Notes: generated from the letters alone by a model not told the origin. A stretch of 64,000 nucleotides of DNA from Bacillus mojavensis RO-H-1 = KCTC 3706 (GCF_000245335.1 NZ_JH600279.1:744001-808000), one strand, 5' to 3'; numbered from the stretch's first letter, positions 37,420-49,666 are shown. Numbers and translations are program-made.

Positions 37420-38022
37420 TTACGTTTTCTGTTGTTCCTGAGAAATCGCGTTTTCAAATACTTCCTTGCCGGCTGCTCCTGGAATCACGGTGTCGCCGAT
37501 GACAAAGGTTGGTACGGCTGTAATGTCAGCTTCTTCATAGGCGTGCTTCAGAGCTTGCCGCTGCACATCCTGATATGTTCTTGCTTCCAGTGCAGCTTTG
37601 AACAATGCTCCGTCTAAGCCGACTTCCTCGGCCAGCTTCGTCAAGATTTCAATCTCTCCGATGTTTTGGCCCTCTTGGAAAAATGCTGCAAATACACGGG
37701 TATTGTATGCATGTCCTTTGTTGTATTCTTTGGCAAAGTGAAAGCCTTCAAAAGCCAAGTCTGTATATGGGTGAGGCGAGACGTTTGGTAATTTGATGTC
37801 GACTCCCAATTTCTCCGCCATCGGTCTGATCGAGGTTTGCCACATATATTTCTTGGAAGGATCGTTTACAGGATCAAGCTGCGGTGAAGGACTTGGACGC
37901 AATTCAAACGGCATCCACTCGACTTCAACATCCTTTCCTTTTATCGCCTCTTCAAAAGCGGCTTTTCCAATGAAACAAAATGGGCAGACGTAATCTGAAT
38001 AAACTTTTATCTGTACGGTCAT
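37420..38022 (-). CDS. ywbO: YwbO, DsbA/FrnE-family thioredoxin-fold protein
   Basis: 200 residues. Thioredoxin fold with a CPFC active site in SDYVCPFCFIGKAAFEEA (about residue 13), a long helical insert and the cis-proline region ITAVPTFVIGDTVIPGA. It has no signal peptide, so unlike DsbA it acts in the cytoplasm, like FrnE or 2-hydroxychromene-2-carboxylate isomerase relatives. The substrate is unknown. Single minus-strand gene. Confidence 0.9.
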   Translation of the reverse strand: MTVQIKVYSDYVCPFCFIGKAAFEEAIKGKDVEVEWMPFELRPSPSPQLDPVNDPSKKYMWQTSIRPMAEKLGVDIKLPNVSPHPYTDLAFEGFHFAKEYNKGHAYNTRVFAAFFQEGQNIGEIEILTKLAEEVGLDGALFKAALEARTYQDVQRQALKHAYEEADITAVPTFVIGDTVIPGAAGKEVFENAISQEQQKT

Positions 38023-38087
38023 GATTGTCTCCTTTCGTATAGGTTGATTTTAAACTGTAACAATAAAAGTTACAACTGTTTTTTTAA

Positions 38088-38111
38088 AAAAGAAGCCTGC
38101 ATGGCTTCTCT

Positions 38112-38113
<2 letters not shown>
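38088..38113 (-). terminator. Terminator of the efeUOB operon
   Basis: GAAGCC-tgcat-GGCTTC; on the minus strand followed by TTTTTT. It lies at the efeB stop. Confidence 0.82.
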
Positions 38114-39381
<1,268 letters not shown>

Positions 39382-40539
39382 TTATAGCACATTCGCAATC
39401 TTCGACATGGTTTCAGAAAGAGTCGTCAGCTTTGTGCTCAGCTCTCTGATTTGATCTTCACTTAATTTATCATAAGACGTATAGGCCTGATCATTTGTTC
39501 TGTATTTTGCCATTAAAACTTCAAATTCACTGAATTCGGTATCCAGCTTTTCCGTCAGGTCAGAGTGGTCTTTTACGAGCGCGCTTTTCACAGTTTGATA
39601 CACGGCCTCAGAGCCTTCAACATTTGCCATAAGATCGACTAAATCGATTCGTGAGTAGCGCTCCTCTTCACCCGTAATTTTAGAAATACCTGCTTCGTTC
39701 AGAAGCTCCATTGCACCCGCCACAATTTGTTCTGGCGTTAATGTCAATGATTCAATCGAACCATCAAGCTCTTTTACATCCTTGACAAGCTGGTCAGCCG
39801 TCGCCTTTTCGCCGGAAATATGTTTATCCTTCCAAATGGCTTTCTCAAGCTTGTGGAACCCTGTCCACTTGTCCCCTTCTTCTACATCGTTTTCACGGGC
39901 ATCAATTTTCGGGTCAAGATCTCCGAGGCTTTCCGCAATCGGTTCAATTCTCTCGTAATAGACGCGCGCTTTCGCATATAACGTCTTTGATTTTTCAATA
40001 TCGCCGGCCTTCACGGCAGCTGTAAATGCTTCAGTTGCCTTCACAAGCTGATCACTCTGTTCTTTGACGTATTCTTTATATTCATCTGCCGCTTTTGCCA
40101 GCTGATCGCTTGCCTTTTTGCTGCTCTTCTTCGCTTCTGTCAGGTCTTCTAAGGACGCTTTCAGTGACTCGGATTCTGTCTTGATTTTATCTGTATCCGG
40201 TTTGGCTTTTTGCGCCTCTGTATAGATAGGCTGAAGGTGCTTTTCGATTTCTGTGTATTCGAACGGATAGTCGCTGCGAATATCATTTTCAAAAGAAAGC
40301 CAGTAGCTGTTTAATTCTTTCCCCTTCTTTTGAATCTCTTTTTGATCGGCTTTTTCTGCTGATTCATTCAGCTTGGAAATCATGTTCTCCATTTTATTGA
40401 CGGAAGCCGTGATCTCTTTGCTTACTCCGCTTTTTTGAGATGAAGCTTTTTCTTTAGTTGACGAAGTGTCATTGGCTCCGCATCCTGCACACAGTGCAAG
40501 GATACATCCGGCTGTTACAGCAATCTTTGTGATATTCAT
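39382..40539 (-). CDS. efeO: EfeO, iron-binding lipoprotein of the EfeUOB uptake system
   Basis: 385 residues. The lipobox ILALCAGC at about residue 20 marks a membrane-anchored lipoprotein. The second half is the peptidase-M75/EfeO domain with the HxxE motif in TGFHKLEKAIWKD, a metal site. The N-terminal cupredoxin domain of the E. coli protein is missing, replaced by a long coiled helical region, as in other Bacillus EfeO. It delivers ferric or ferrous iron between EfeB and EfeU. It overlaps the efeU stop by four bases. Confidence 0.95.
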   Translation of the reverse strand: MNITKIAVTAGCILALCAGCGANDTSSTKEKASSQKSGVSKEITASVNKMENMISKLNESAEKADQKEIQKKGKELNSYWLSFENDIRSDYPFEYTEIEKHLQPIYTEAQKAKPDTDKIKTESESLKASLEDLTEAKKSSKKASDQLAKAADEYKEYVKEQSDQLVKATEAFTAAVKAGDIEKSKTLYAKARVYYERIEPIAESLGDLDPKIDARENDVEEGDKWTGFHKLEKAIWKDKHISGEKATADQLVKDVKELDGSIESLTLTPEQIVAGAMELLNEAGISKITGEEERYSRIDLVDLMANVEGSEAVYQTVKSALVKDHSDLTEKLDTEFSEFEVLMAKYRTNDQAYTSYDKLSEDQIRELSTKLTTLSETMSKIANVL

Positions 40540-41984
40540 TTTGTCAGTTCCTTTCCGTTTGTAAAATGTTTTGCCGCTTCTGAGACAAGCACAATCAGTA
40601 AAAATAGTAAAATTAGCAATTGCGGAATCGTACTGTACACGGACGGGTAGATTCCGAGAACGGATACAGACGGAAGCCAGCTTTCTGCGTCAGACGGAAG
40701 AATCCCCGCGAGCTGCAGGCTGTGAACGCCTGTTCCAAGAAATTTCACGCACATATACAGGACAACCGCCATTGACAGCAGAAAAAACGGCTTCAATGGA
40801 ATACGCATTCCGAGCTTTATCATAAGAATACCGACAATGATGAGAACGACAAGACCCGCAGCTGTCCCGCCGATCAGCTCAGGGAGAGAGAGCTTTCCAA
40901 CAAGGCCGATGAAAAAGATGACTGTTTCGAGCCCCTCCCTCACGACTGCCAGAAATGCAATGAGTGCAAAGGAAAGCAGGCTTCGTTTTTTCAGCGCCTG
41001 TGATTTCTGGATATTGATTTTTTCTCTCCACTTGTCCATCGAGGCGTTCCTATGCAGCCACACCCCGACATACAAAAGCATGACAGCGGACAGCACACCG
41101 GTGATTCCACCTAGCAAGAAATTGTTTTCTCCGAATACCTTCGAGGAGAACAGGAGGGTGACGCCGATTCCGGCTGCTAAGGAAACAAACATGCCGGCTG
41201 ACGCGCCGCCCCAGATCCAAGCAGAAGAACGGGTGACACGGGCTTTTTTTGTCATGGTCAAAAGCGCCCCAATGACAAGCAGCGCCTCCATTCCTTCTCG
41301 AATTGGGATCAATGCCGCGTCCCACCAGCTGTAGCTGCTCGAAGCAATCGGCTCAAGCAATTGAATCATTTCGTCAATTTGCTTTAATACCTGATCGGGA
41401 TGGCTGTCGATTTCAGCCTTCATGAGTGCCAGATTTTCCTCCGATGTGGTATAGGCTTCTTTGGATTGGGATACGACGTCTCCTTCTACGGCCAGCCAAG
41501 ATGTGATTAAGTTGTCGATAGCGGCTGACGCCTCATCCAGCTGGTCTTTTTCTATCAATTGTTTTGTTTCTTTTAAGCTTTGAATATAGGCTGTTAAGGA
41601 CGTCCTTGATTGACCCGAGGATGTCTTTTTCAGCACAACAGCCTGCTGGTAGGTTTCTAAGTGAGAAGAAAGCTCTTCAAGCTGTGTTTCGAGTTTGTTC
41701 GCGTCTTGATTAATGAAAGAAAGAGAAATCATAGCGATATTCGAGTCCATTTTGCTGTGGGAAGAAAGATTTTCCTTCTTAATAGATGGTTCTTCCTTTT
41801 TCCACGCCGATTTGAAGGTCTCAAATGTTTGCTGTGCGGAATCTATATCTCCATCTTGTACTGATTTAATCATTTGCTTGTTTAATTCAAGCAGGGAAGC
41901 AATTGGATCATTTTCCGCATGCGCCGCTGAACCGAAAAATATCAACAAGCTGAGTAATATAAGTGCCAGCCCCCGAGCCATCAT
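40536..41984 (-). CDS. efeU: EfeU, iron permease
   Basis: About 482 residues from an ATG-ATG pair after GGAGGAAC; the frame extends ten codons further without a ribosome-binding site. A signal peptide, a long N-terminal extracytoplasmic helical domain (about 25-230), then seven membrane helices of the Ftr1/OFeT family. Two REGxE iron-passage motifs are present: PIREGMEALLVIG and AVVREGLETVIFF. It imports iron, with EfeO and EfeB, and is the first gene of the operon under a Fur box. Confidence 0.95.
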   Translation of the reverse strand: MMARGLALILLSLLIFFGSAAHAENDPIASLLELNKQMIKSVQDGDIDSAQQTFETFKSAWKKEEPSIKKENLSSHSKMDSNIAMISLSFINQDANKLETQLEELSSHLETYQQAVVLKKTSSGQSRTSLTAYIQSLKETKQLIEKDQLDEASAAIDNLITSWLAVEGDVVSQSKEAYTTSEENLALMKAEIDSHPDQVLKQIDEMIQLLEPIASSSYSWWDAALIPIREGMEALLVIGALLTMTKKARVTRSSAWIWGGASAGMFVSLAAGIGVTLLFSSKVFGENNFLLGGITGVLSAVMLLYVGVWLHRNASMDKWREKINIQKSQALKKRSLLSFALIAFLAVVREGLETVIFFIGLVGKLSLPELIGGTAAGLVVLIIVGILMIKLGMRIPLKPFFLLSMAVVLYMCVKFLGTGVHSLQLAGILPSDAESWLPSVSVLGIYPSVYSTIPQLLILLFLLIVLVSEAAKHFTNGKELTK

Positions 41985-41998
41985 GTTCCTCCTATAAT

Positions 41999-42030
41999 TG
42001 AAAATGATTATCATTATATATCATAATCAT
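41999..42030. promoter_or_regulatory. Fur box of efeUOB
   Basis: TGAAAATGATTATCA (41999-42013) matches the 7-1-7 Fur consensus TGATAATNATTATCA at 14 of 15 positions, and a second inverted repeat (ATGATTAT with ATAATCAT) extends to 42030. It lies 15 bases upstream of the efeU start, placing it at or after the promoter. Iron repression is expected. Confidence 0.9.
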
Positions 42031-42093
42031 AGCCAGTTCCCGCCCTTTGTCAATGAAAATTTGAAGGTCTGAAAACCTTGGCAGAACAGCAAA

Positions 42094-42121
42094 AAGGCTG
42101 CCCTTTACAGGACAGCCTCTT
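42094..42121 (-). terminator. Terminator after thiE
   Basis: AGGCTGCCC-ttta-GGACAGCCT type stem; on the minus strand followed by TTTTTG. Confidence 0.82.
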
Positions 42122-42136
42122 GAAAGCAAAATCGGG

Positions 42137-43620
<1,484 letters not shown>

Positions 43621-43627
43621 GTTAGCA

Positions 43628-44536
43628 TCATCCTTTACTCTCTCTTTTTTTCGGATCCCATAAATACGATTTCGTATGTTCAAGCCAGGCTCTTGCCGCA
43701 AAGGACAAATAGCGGTCCTTTCTCCATATAATCGCAAGATGCCAAGGGATGACCGGATCGACAAGCGGAATGACTTTGACCTTTTCCGGATCAAGGCCGC
43801 GACATATGCGTTCCGGCAAAAGTCCGATCCCCAGGTTGGCTGACACCATCTCACTGATAAAATCCCATTGTGAGGTTTCGTAAATGATATGAGGTCTGAA
43901 TCCGGCCTTGATACATTCCATCATAATTCGATTATGAAGAACAAAATCCTCCCTGAAAAAAATAAAAGGCTCTTCCTTCAAATCCTGCAATCGGCTCTCT
44001 TTCTCACCCGCCAGCCGGTGGGAAGGGTGTACGACAAGCATTAATGTTTCTTTTACGATCGTAAATGAATGAAAAATGTCTTCGTTTGCGGGAAGAACAA
44101 CAACGCCAATGTCAAGAGAACCGTCTCCAACGCCTTCTTGGACTTTGATAGAGCCGTCCTCAACGAGCTGAAAGGTCACATTCGGATAATTTTCCCGAAA
44201 ATCGCCGAGCACTCGCGGGAAAAATCCTGATCCGATCATCGGCGGCAGCCCGATTCGCACATGCCCTTTCTTGACCTCCATAATATCATTTAACTCGGAT
44301 GTCAGGTTTTGAAATGATTTAATAATTTCCTGCGCCTGCACATACATGCTATGGCCGGCGTCCGTCAGCTCCACCTGTCTGCCGTTTCGGTAAAAAAGCT
44401 CGATCCCAAGCTCCGCTTCTAAATTTTTGATCATTTTCGATATCGTCGGCTGAGAAACATAAAGTGATTGAGACGCCTTCGTAAAACTTTTCAGACGGGC
44501 GACCTCCAAAAAATATGTTAAATGGCGGATGTCCAT
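43628..44536 (-). CDS. ywbI: YwbI, LysR-type regulator
   Basis: About 302 residues, start at [20 protein letters not shown]-terminal winged helix-turn-helix ([27 protein letters not shown], about 18-45) followed by the LysR effector domain ([20 protein letters not shown]). It is divergent from ywbHG, homologues of cidAB/lrgAB, and resembles CidR; the 105-base gap should hold its operator. Effector unknown; acetate or a related fermentation signal would fit CidR logic but is inference. Confidence 0.9.
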   Translation of the reverse strand: MDIRHLTYFLEVARLKSFTKASQSLYVSQPTISKMIKNLEAELGIELFYRNGRQVELTDAGHSMYVQAQEIIKSFQNLTSELNDIMEVKKGHVRIGLPPMIGSGFFPRVLGDFRENYPNVTFQLVEDGSIKVQEGVGDGSLDIGVVVLPANEDIFHSFTIVKETLMLVVHPSHRLAGEKESRLQDLKEEPFIFFREDFVLHNRIMMECIKAGFRPHIIYETSQWDFISEMVSANLGIGLLPERICRGLDPEKVKVIPLVDPVIPWHLAIIWRKDRYLSFAARAWLEHTKSYLWDPKKRESKG

Positions 44537-44641
44537 TTGTTTCACCCTTTCTATAGACAAAAGGAATACTTATTATGCTTAATATATATTTTACCTATAG
44601 CGTAACCTCATGTACAATATGAATATAAGGGAGGCATCAAA

Positions 44642-45028
44642 ATGAAAAAACTGTTGCTTACCGTTATTCAAATCGCTCTGTTATTTATATTCGCTCGGCT
44701 GATCAATTGGGTGACAGCCCTTCTTCATATAAATATTCCCGGCAGTATAATTGGGATTGTGATTCTTTTCACATTATTACACTTTAACATCATCAAGCTT
44801 GAATGGATAGAGCTTGGCGCGGCGTGGCTTCTTGGGGAGCTGCTTTTATTTTTTATCCCGTCTGCCGTCGGAGTGATTGAATACGGAGACATTATGTCAA
44901 AATTCGGTGTCAGCATTTTGCTTGTTGTCATTATCAGCACGTTTGTCGTGATGGTGTCCACAGGAACGCTTACACAACTTATTGCAAAAAGAAAGGAGAA
45001 AAAACATACGTGTTCATCGGAATTGTAA
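44642..45028 (+). CDS. ywbH: YwbH, CidA/LrgA holin-like protein
   Basis: 128 residues, four membrane segments, with the CidA/LrgA landmarks INWVTALLHINIPGSIIGIVILF and WIELGAAWLLGELLLFFIPSAVGVIEYGDI. These proteins are implicated in control of murein hydrolase activity or metabolite (pyruvate/acetate) export. GGGAGGCATCAAA precedes the ATG. It overlaps ywbG by 19 bases and is divergent from the LysR gene ywbI. Confidence 0.92.
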   Translation: MKKLLLTVIQIALLFIFARLINWVTALLHINIPGSIIGIVILFTLLHFNIIKLEWIELGAAWLLGELLLFFIPSAVGVIEYGDIMSKFGVSILLVVIISTFVVMVSTGTLTQLIAKRKEKKHTCSSEL

Positions 45029-45687
45029 GTTTGTTATTAACGGTTTTGGTGTATTTAGGAGCAAAAAAAGTATATTCGCGTTTTCCGCGAGTCTATACGT
45101 CGCCGCTATTGGTGACGCCTGCTGTGTTAGTCGGTCTGCTGCTGCTGGTGAATGTCCCATACGAGACATATAATCTCGGCGGTGAAGTGCTGACCGATAT
45201 GCTTCAGCCGGCTACCGTGGCATTTGCGATCCCGCTTTATAAATATTTCCCTGTTTTAAAGAAATACGCAGTGGAAATTATTTTGAACGTCGCCTTCGGC
45301 TCATGCATCGCGATTATTTCTACAGCTCTTATTGCGAAATGGCTTCACCTCGGAACTGGCTTGATTGACAGCCTCGTTCCAAGATCAGTGACAACGCCGA
45401 TCGCCATGAACGTATCTGAAATGATTGGCGGAATGCCTGCGGTCACAGCCATATTTGTCATTTTGACCGCTTTGTTCGGCACTGTCATCGGCCCGATAGT
45501 CATCCGCTATTTCCGCATTGATAACGAAATTGCGCGAGGCGTGCTTCTCGGCACAAGCGCACATGGAGCGGGCACATCCAAAGCATTTGAGCTCAGCTCT
45601 GTGTCCGGCACGATTTCCAGTGTGTCGATGATCTTAGCTGCGATTATGACGCTTTGCGCGGCGCCGTTTTTACTTTCATTTATGTAA
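45010..45687 (+). CDS. ywbG: YwbG, CidB/LrgB partner protein
   Basis: 225 residues from a GTG that follows AAAGGAG and lies inside the ywbH end. Six or more membrane segments of the LrgB family: LGGEVLTDMLQPATVAFAIPLYKYF, LVPRSVTTPIAMNVSEMIGGMPAVTAIFVI and GVLLGTSAHGAGTSKAFE, the family signature. It forms the second subunit with YwbH. Confidence 0.93.
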   Translation: MFIGIVSLLLTVLVYLGAKKVYSRFPRVYTSPLLVTPAVLVGLLLLVNVPYETYNLGGEVLTDMLQPATVAFAIPLYKYFPVLKKYAVEIILNVAFGSCIAIISTALIAKWLHLGTGLIDSLVPRSVTTPIAMNVSEMIGGMPAVTAIFVILTALFGTVIGPIVIRYFRIDNEIARGVLLGTSAHGAGTSKAFELSSVSGTISSVSMILAAIMTLCAAPFLLSFM

Positions 45688-45688
45688 G

Positions 45689-45721
45689 AAAAAACTGTCC
45701 TGGCAAGGGCAGTTTTTTTAT
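45689..45721 (+). terminator. Terminator after ywbG
   Basis: AAAACTG-CCT and AGG-CAGTTTT around GGCA, followed by T7. Confidence 0.85.
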
Positions 45722-45791
45722 GTCTCCTTCCATTGAAAAGCTGAGAAATTACAATATAATGTAATTTGTGGATACCAAAGGAGGCACCCCC

Positions 45792-46994
45792 ATGCACAAC
45801 TTGCAGGTGAAACGGCACTACGCAGCGTTAAAAGGATTTTATTTGTTTGCTTTCCTGGGCACAGGCAGTATCATTCCGCTGCTCAGCATGTATTTAACAA
45901 AGGAACAGCATGTAAGCGGCTCACAAGTCGGCTTGATTATGTCACTCGGCCCGATTGTGATGATCTTTTTCCAGCCGTTTTGGGGTATGCTGAGCGATTA
46001 TACGCAAAAAACAAAAAGCCTGCTTGCGGTTTGCACATCAGTAACGGGTGTAACCGGGCTCGGCTATATCTTATTTGAAAGCTTTCCGCTGTTTATTCTG
46101 GTTGCGGCCTGTTTTGCAGCCTTTCAGAGCACTATCATTCCCTTGTCAGACAGCATTTCTTTACGCTACACACAACAAACAAACGGAAACTACGGCGGAA
46201 TCCGCCTGTTTGGTTCTCTCGGCTTCGGCATTGCGGTGTTTGTCATGGGACAGGTGACGAATCAGCTGTACCCCATTCACGTCATTTTTATCTTTGGCTG
46301 TGCCTTTCTGTGCATGGCAGCCATATTGGCCTCACAAATGCCGGGACAGCAGAAAACCAAAACAAAGATCAATATCCGCAAAGGGTTCCGGGAGCTGATC
46401 AGCAACAAACCTTTCCTCATCTTTATGATCATCACCTTTACGTCATTTGCACCAAATTTAGCGAACAATACATACTTCAGTCTGTTTCTCGACAAAAGCG
46501 GCGCGTCTCTTTCCGCCATTGGCCTTTTATTTTTTATCGGAGTGATCTCAGAGATTCCGTTTATGAGGTTTGCTCAGAAATTCATAGATAAAATGGGATT
46601 GCTCACTGTCATTATGCTGTCAGGCGGCGTTTCATTATTCAGGTGGATGCTTTACTTCACAGAGCCTTCGTTATGGATTATTTATGCGACGGTATGTCTC
46701 CAGGGCGTTTCCATTGGTTTATTTATTCCGGCGGCGCTGCAATACGTCAAAAAAATTACCCCAAGCCACGTGGAGGCGACAGCGCTAACCATGTACGCCG
46801 CCATCGGCAACGGATTCGGCAACTGGTTCTGTACGTTTGTTGGCGGATACATTTTTGACTACGTTTCCATTTTCGCAGTCTATCTGCTCTTCGCCATTCT
46901 TAGCATAGCAGGCGCAGGGCTGACATTATATTTAATAAAAGCAGAAAAAAATAAACATTCGCTTCATCAGACGGCTGTTACTTTTAAACCATAA
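45792..46994 (+). CDS. ywbF: YwbF, major facilitator superfamily transporter
   Basis: About 400 residues from the ATG after AAAGGAGGCACCCCC. Twelve membrane segments, with the MFS_1_like/LacY-type pattern: SLGPIVMIFFQPFWGMLSDYTQ between helices 2 and 3, and GGIRLFGSLGFGIAVFVMG in helix 5. Sugar, nucleoside or phenylpropionate transport are all possible for this subfamily. No metabolic partner lies beside it. Confidence 0.88.
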   Translation: MHNLQVKRHYAALKGFYLFAFLGTGSIIPLLSMYLTKEQHVSGSQVGLIMSLGPIVMIFFQPFWGMLSDYTQKTKSLLAVCTSVTGVTGLGYILFESFPLFILVAACFAAFQSTIIPLSDSISLRYTQQTNGNYGGIRLFGSLGFGIAVFVMGQVTNQLYPIHVIFIFGCAFLCMAAILASQMPGQQKTKTKINIRKGFRELISNKPFLIFMIITFTSFAPNLANNTYFSLFLDKSGASLSAIGLLFFIGVISEIPFMRFAQKFIDKMGLLTVIMLSGGVSLFRWMLYFTEPSLWIIYATVCLQGVSIGLFIPAALQYVKKITPSHVEATALTMYAAIGNGFGNWFCTFVGGYIFDYVSIFAVYLLFAILSIAGAGLTLYLIKAEKNKHSLHQTAVTFKP

Positions 46995-47028
46995 CGACTA
47001 TAATGAATAAAAAGGAAGGAAGTGTGCT

Positions 47029-47226
47029 ATGAACGGGCAAGAACGGAGCAGCATTTCTAAAGGATTGCAGGTCGATATTGTATTGAAAGCGGATCAAAAA
47101 ACAGGAAAACTGACGCGAGGCACAGTGAAGGATATTTTAACGAAATCTAGCTATCATCCGCACGGCATTAAAGTCCGTCTTGAGGATGGCCGAATCGGAC
47201 GCGTCCAGCAGATCATTTCTACATAA
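47029..47226 (+). CDS. ywbE: YwbE, DUF2196 protein
   Basis: 65 residues: SSISKGLQVDIVLKADQKTG, TRGTVKDILTKSSYHPHGIK, VRLEDGRIGRVQQI. It is the whole DUF2196 (YwbE-type) domain, a small beta-barrel of unknown function found widely in bacteria and archaea. AAAGGAAGGAAGTGTGCT precedes the ATG. It lies 34 bases after ywbF and may be co-transcribed. Confidence 0.9.
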   Translation: MNGQERSSISKGLQVDIVLKADQKTGKLTRGTVKDILTKSSYHPHGIKVRLEDGRIGRVQQIIST

Positions 47227-47227
47227 A

Positions 47228-47258
47228 AAGCTGCCCCTGAACCGGGCAGCTTTTCTCT
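47228..47258. terminator. Terminator after ywbE
   Basis: AAGCTGCCC-ctgaacc-GGGCAGCTT followed by TTCTCTTTT, between convergent ywbE and ywbD. Confidence 0.85.
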
Positions 47259-47260
47259 TT

Positions 47261-48448
47261 TTATTTTTTCTGCAGAAAGACAACTTTTAAGTAATTGCCT
47301 TCTGGATATGCCGATATCGTTTTGAAGTCCTCCGGCAATGTAAATTCCTCTATAATCGTATAGCTTTCATTTGTTTCTTTGAACGCGGCATCGATAAAGC
47401 CTTTGAATTTCTTCATTCCGAAGGCGCTGCTGTTTGTAGAGGCGACAATGATGCCCTTGTCGGCTGTAATGGCGATCGTTTCCTTCAGCAGATTTTTATA
47501 ATCCTTGGCCGCGCTGAAGGTGCGTTTTTTTGTGCGGGCAAAGGATGGCGGGTCGAGAACAATCAGATCAAAGCGCAGATCCTTTTTCGCCGCATATGAG
47601 AAGTATTTAAAAACATCCATCACTTTAATATCGTGCGCCTCGTAATCCAGCTTGTTCACGCTGAATTGCTCGATCGTTTTGGCCAGGCTTCGATTTGCCA
47701 CGTCCACGCTTGTTGTTTTCTCCGCTCCGCCAAGCGCTGCCGCCACTGAGAACGCACCTGTATAAGAAAACGTGTTTAAGACGTTTTTTCCACTGGCATA
47801 GCGGTCTCTGATCGCTTTGCGCACATGTCTTTGATCTAAAAAGATGCCTGTCATAGCGCCTTCGTTTAAATCAACCGCGTATTGTATCCCGTTTTCTTGA
47901 ATGATGATCGGGAATTCGCCTCTTTCTCCCTTCACGAAGTCATCATCCTCGACATATTGTCCAGCCGTATCGAAGCGTTTCTTTTCGTAAATCGCTTTAT
48001 ATTCAATATCCAGTTCATCCAGAGCGGCAATCAGCGTTTCTTTAAAGGTGTAAATGCCTTTGCTGTACCATTGGAGAAGCAGGTACCCGTCATAATAATC
48101 AACAGTGACGCCGCCGATGCCGTCGCCCTCCCCGTTGAAGATTCGGAAAGCCGTTGTATCAGGCGCCGCGAAAAGACTTGCACGCGCTTGTACCGCTTTT
48201 GTTAATTTGCTGAGGAAAAATGTTTGGTCGATATGTTCATTTTTATTGCGTGTGAGCGTCCAGCCGACCCCTTTATTTTGCAGGCCGTAATAGCCCCTTG
48301 CGAGAAACTCGCCGCTTTCAGACATGACATCAACGAGGTCGCCTTCTTTGACGTGCCCCGCACTGCCGGTGAGGGCTTCCTTTTCGATGAGCGGATAGCC
48401 TTTTTTGATTTTTGCAGCGTGTGCTTTCTTTAGGGTGAGTAGCTTCAT
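47261..48448 (-). CDS. ywbD: YwbD, RlmI-like 23S rRNA cytosine methyltransferase
   Basis: 395 residues from MKLLTLKKAHAAKIKKGYPLIE; the longer upstream frame overlaps the divergent ywbC. An N-terminal PUA domain (about 1-75), then a Rossmann methyltransferase domain with VLNTFSYTGAFSVAAALGGA (SAM motif I), SVDVANRSL, and the catalytic LDPPSFARTKK (motif IV). This is the COG1092/RlmI layout, methylating C1962 of 23S rRNA in E. coli; the same role is inferred here. Confidence 0.88.
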   Translation of the reverse strand: MKLLTLKKAHAAKIKKGYPLIEKEALTGSAGHVKEGDLVDVMSESGEFLARGYYGLQNKGVGWTLTRNKNEHIDQTFFLSKLTKAVQARASLFAAPDTTAFRIFNGEGDGIGGVTVDYYDGYLLLQWYSKGIYTFKETLIAALDELDIEYKAIYEKKRFDTAGQYVEDDDFVKGERGEFPIIIQENGIQYAVDLNEGAMTGIFLDQRHVRKAIRDRYASGKNVLNTFSYTGAFSVAAALGGAEKTTSVDVANRSLAKTIEQFSVNKLDYEAHDIKVMDVFKYFSYAAKKDLRFDLIVLDPPSFARTKKRTFSAAKDYKNLLKETIAITADKGIIVASTNSSAFGMKKFKGFIDAAFKETNESYTIIEEFTLPEDFKTISAYPEGNYLKVVFLQKK

Positions 48449-48569
48449 ATATGTTCGTCCTCTTTCTGTTTGCTTTTTCTTATCGTACCACAAAACGCCA
48501 AGATGTCTGCATTGACAGAAAGGAAAGGTTTTTCTACGATAGACAAAAAGAGTTTCTAGGAGGAACAGC

Positions 48570-48950
48570 ATGGCAAAACGAATTGACCATACAGGCATTA
48601 TGGTAAGAGATATTAACGCGTCTATTTCATTTTATGAAGAGGTTCTCGGCATGAAATTGAAAGACCGCATCACTCATACGAACGGTATTATCGAGCTTGC
48701 TTTTCTTGGCTTTGAAGATGGTCCGGAAACAGAAATCGAACTGATTCAAGGCTACAGCAGCGAGCTTCCCGCCGAAGGTAAAGTGCATCACATTGCCCTG
48801 CTGACTGATGACATCGCGGCCGAATATACAAAAGCGGAAAGAATGAATGCGAAATTTATCGACGAAGAGATTACAACACTTCCAAACGGGTATCGTTATT
48901 TTTATATCGAAGGCCCTGACGGCGAGTGGATTGAGTTCTTTCAGCGGTAA
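48570..48950 (+). CDS. ywbC: YwbC, glyoxalase/VOC-family protein
   Basis: 126 residues, a single vicinal-oxygen-chelate domain resembling glyoxalase I: RIDHTGIMVRDINASISFYEEVLGMKL (metal histidine near residue 6), ETEIELIQGY (glutamate), KVHHIALLTDD (histidine) and FIEGPDGEWIEFFQ-type ending (glutamate). All four metal ligands of the glyoxalase pattern seem present. Methylglyoxal detoxification is plausible but unproven. GGAGGAACAGC precedes the ATG. Confidence 0.9.
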   Translation: MAKRIDHTGIMVRDINASISFYEEVLGMKLKDRITHTNGIIELAFLGFEDGPETEIELIQGYSSELPAEGKVHHIALLTDDIAAEYTKAERMNAKFIDEEITTLPNGYRYFYIEGPDGEWIEFFQR

Positions 48951-48953
48951 AAA

Positions 48954-48989
48954 TCAAAGAACGTACATTTTTCATGTACGTTCTTTGTT
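48954..48989. terminator. Bidirectional terminator between ywbC and ywbB
   Basis: AAAGAACGTACA-tttttca-TGTACGTTCTTT, a perfect 12-bp stem flanked by A and T tracts. Confidence 0.88.
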
Positions 48990-49666
48990 TATCTATACCA
49001 ACTGATATACGTTGATTCATCGCAAAACATGGCTTCCCAGCCCATACCCTGAACCATGTCATGAATCTTTTCATCTTTCGCAAGAAAAACATTTATGAAT
49101 GAGTCGTATACACTCATAAACACAAAATCCATTTTCTCATCAGTCAACATGAGCTCTGCGGCGGCTTCATCAAGAACCATCCGCAAGTTAGCCTCAGTTG
49201 TGTCCAGAAAGCCGCTGTTTTCCACAATTGGTTCTGAGTAATAAAACCGATTGGACCCGTGGTAACGAAGCACTTTTACCAAACCGGGAATATGAAAATT
49301 TGAAATATGGTCCTCACTAGGATAAAAGAGATCTCCTTTTAAGTTCGCATGTAAAAGTTCAGCTAAATCCTCTCTCGCGTACTCATCCCTTAAAGCAAAT
49401 ATCGATGTCTTCAAAGCCAGCCCCAGCTCTGCATGTGTTTGGAATCCGCATGAAGACATGATATCTTTCCATGTAACTGCTTTTCCTTTTTCCCTTACTT
49501 CTTGATCATTTGGATAAATATGCTCATATTCATTTTTTCTCTTAGCTTTTTCCCACCCTTCAGGCATTTGAATAAAAGGAGAACATAAAATAGCAGCTGA
49601 TGTATATTCAACTGGTAGTTGTTTTAAGATTGGTGATTCGTCATCTAACCATATGTATTCTAGCAT
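48989..49666 (-). CDS. ywbB: YwbB, DUF2711 protein
   Basis: 225 residues from MLEYIWLDDESPILKQLPVE, after AAGGAGGTGCGC; nine upstream codons in the frame overlap this site. Predicted soluble with alternating helices and strands (IYPNDQEVREKGKAVTWKDI, GLALKTSIFALRDEYAREDL). It belongs to the DUF2711 family, for which I know no function. It follows ywbA on the minus strand, separated from it by a terminator-like hairpin. Confidence 0.82.
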   Translation of the reverse strand: MLEYIWLDDESPILKQLPVEYTSAAILCSPFIQMPEGWEKAKRKNEYEHIYPNDQEVREKGKAVTWKDIMSSCGFQTHAELGLALKTSIFALRDEYAREDLAELLHANLKGDLFYPSEDHISNFHIPGLVKVLRYHGSNRFYYSEPIVENSGFLDTTEANLRMVLDEAAAELMLTDEKMDFVFMSVYDSFINVFLAKDEKIHDMVQGMGWEAMFCDESTYISWYR

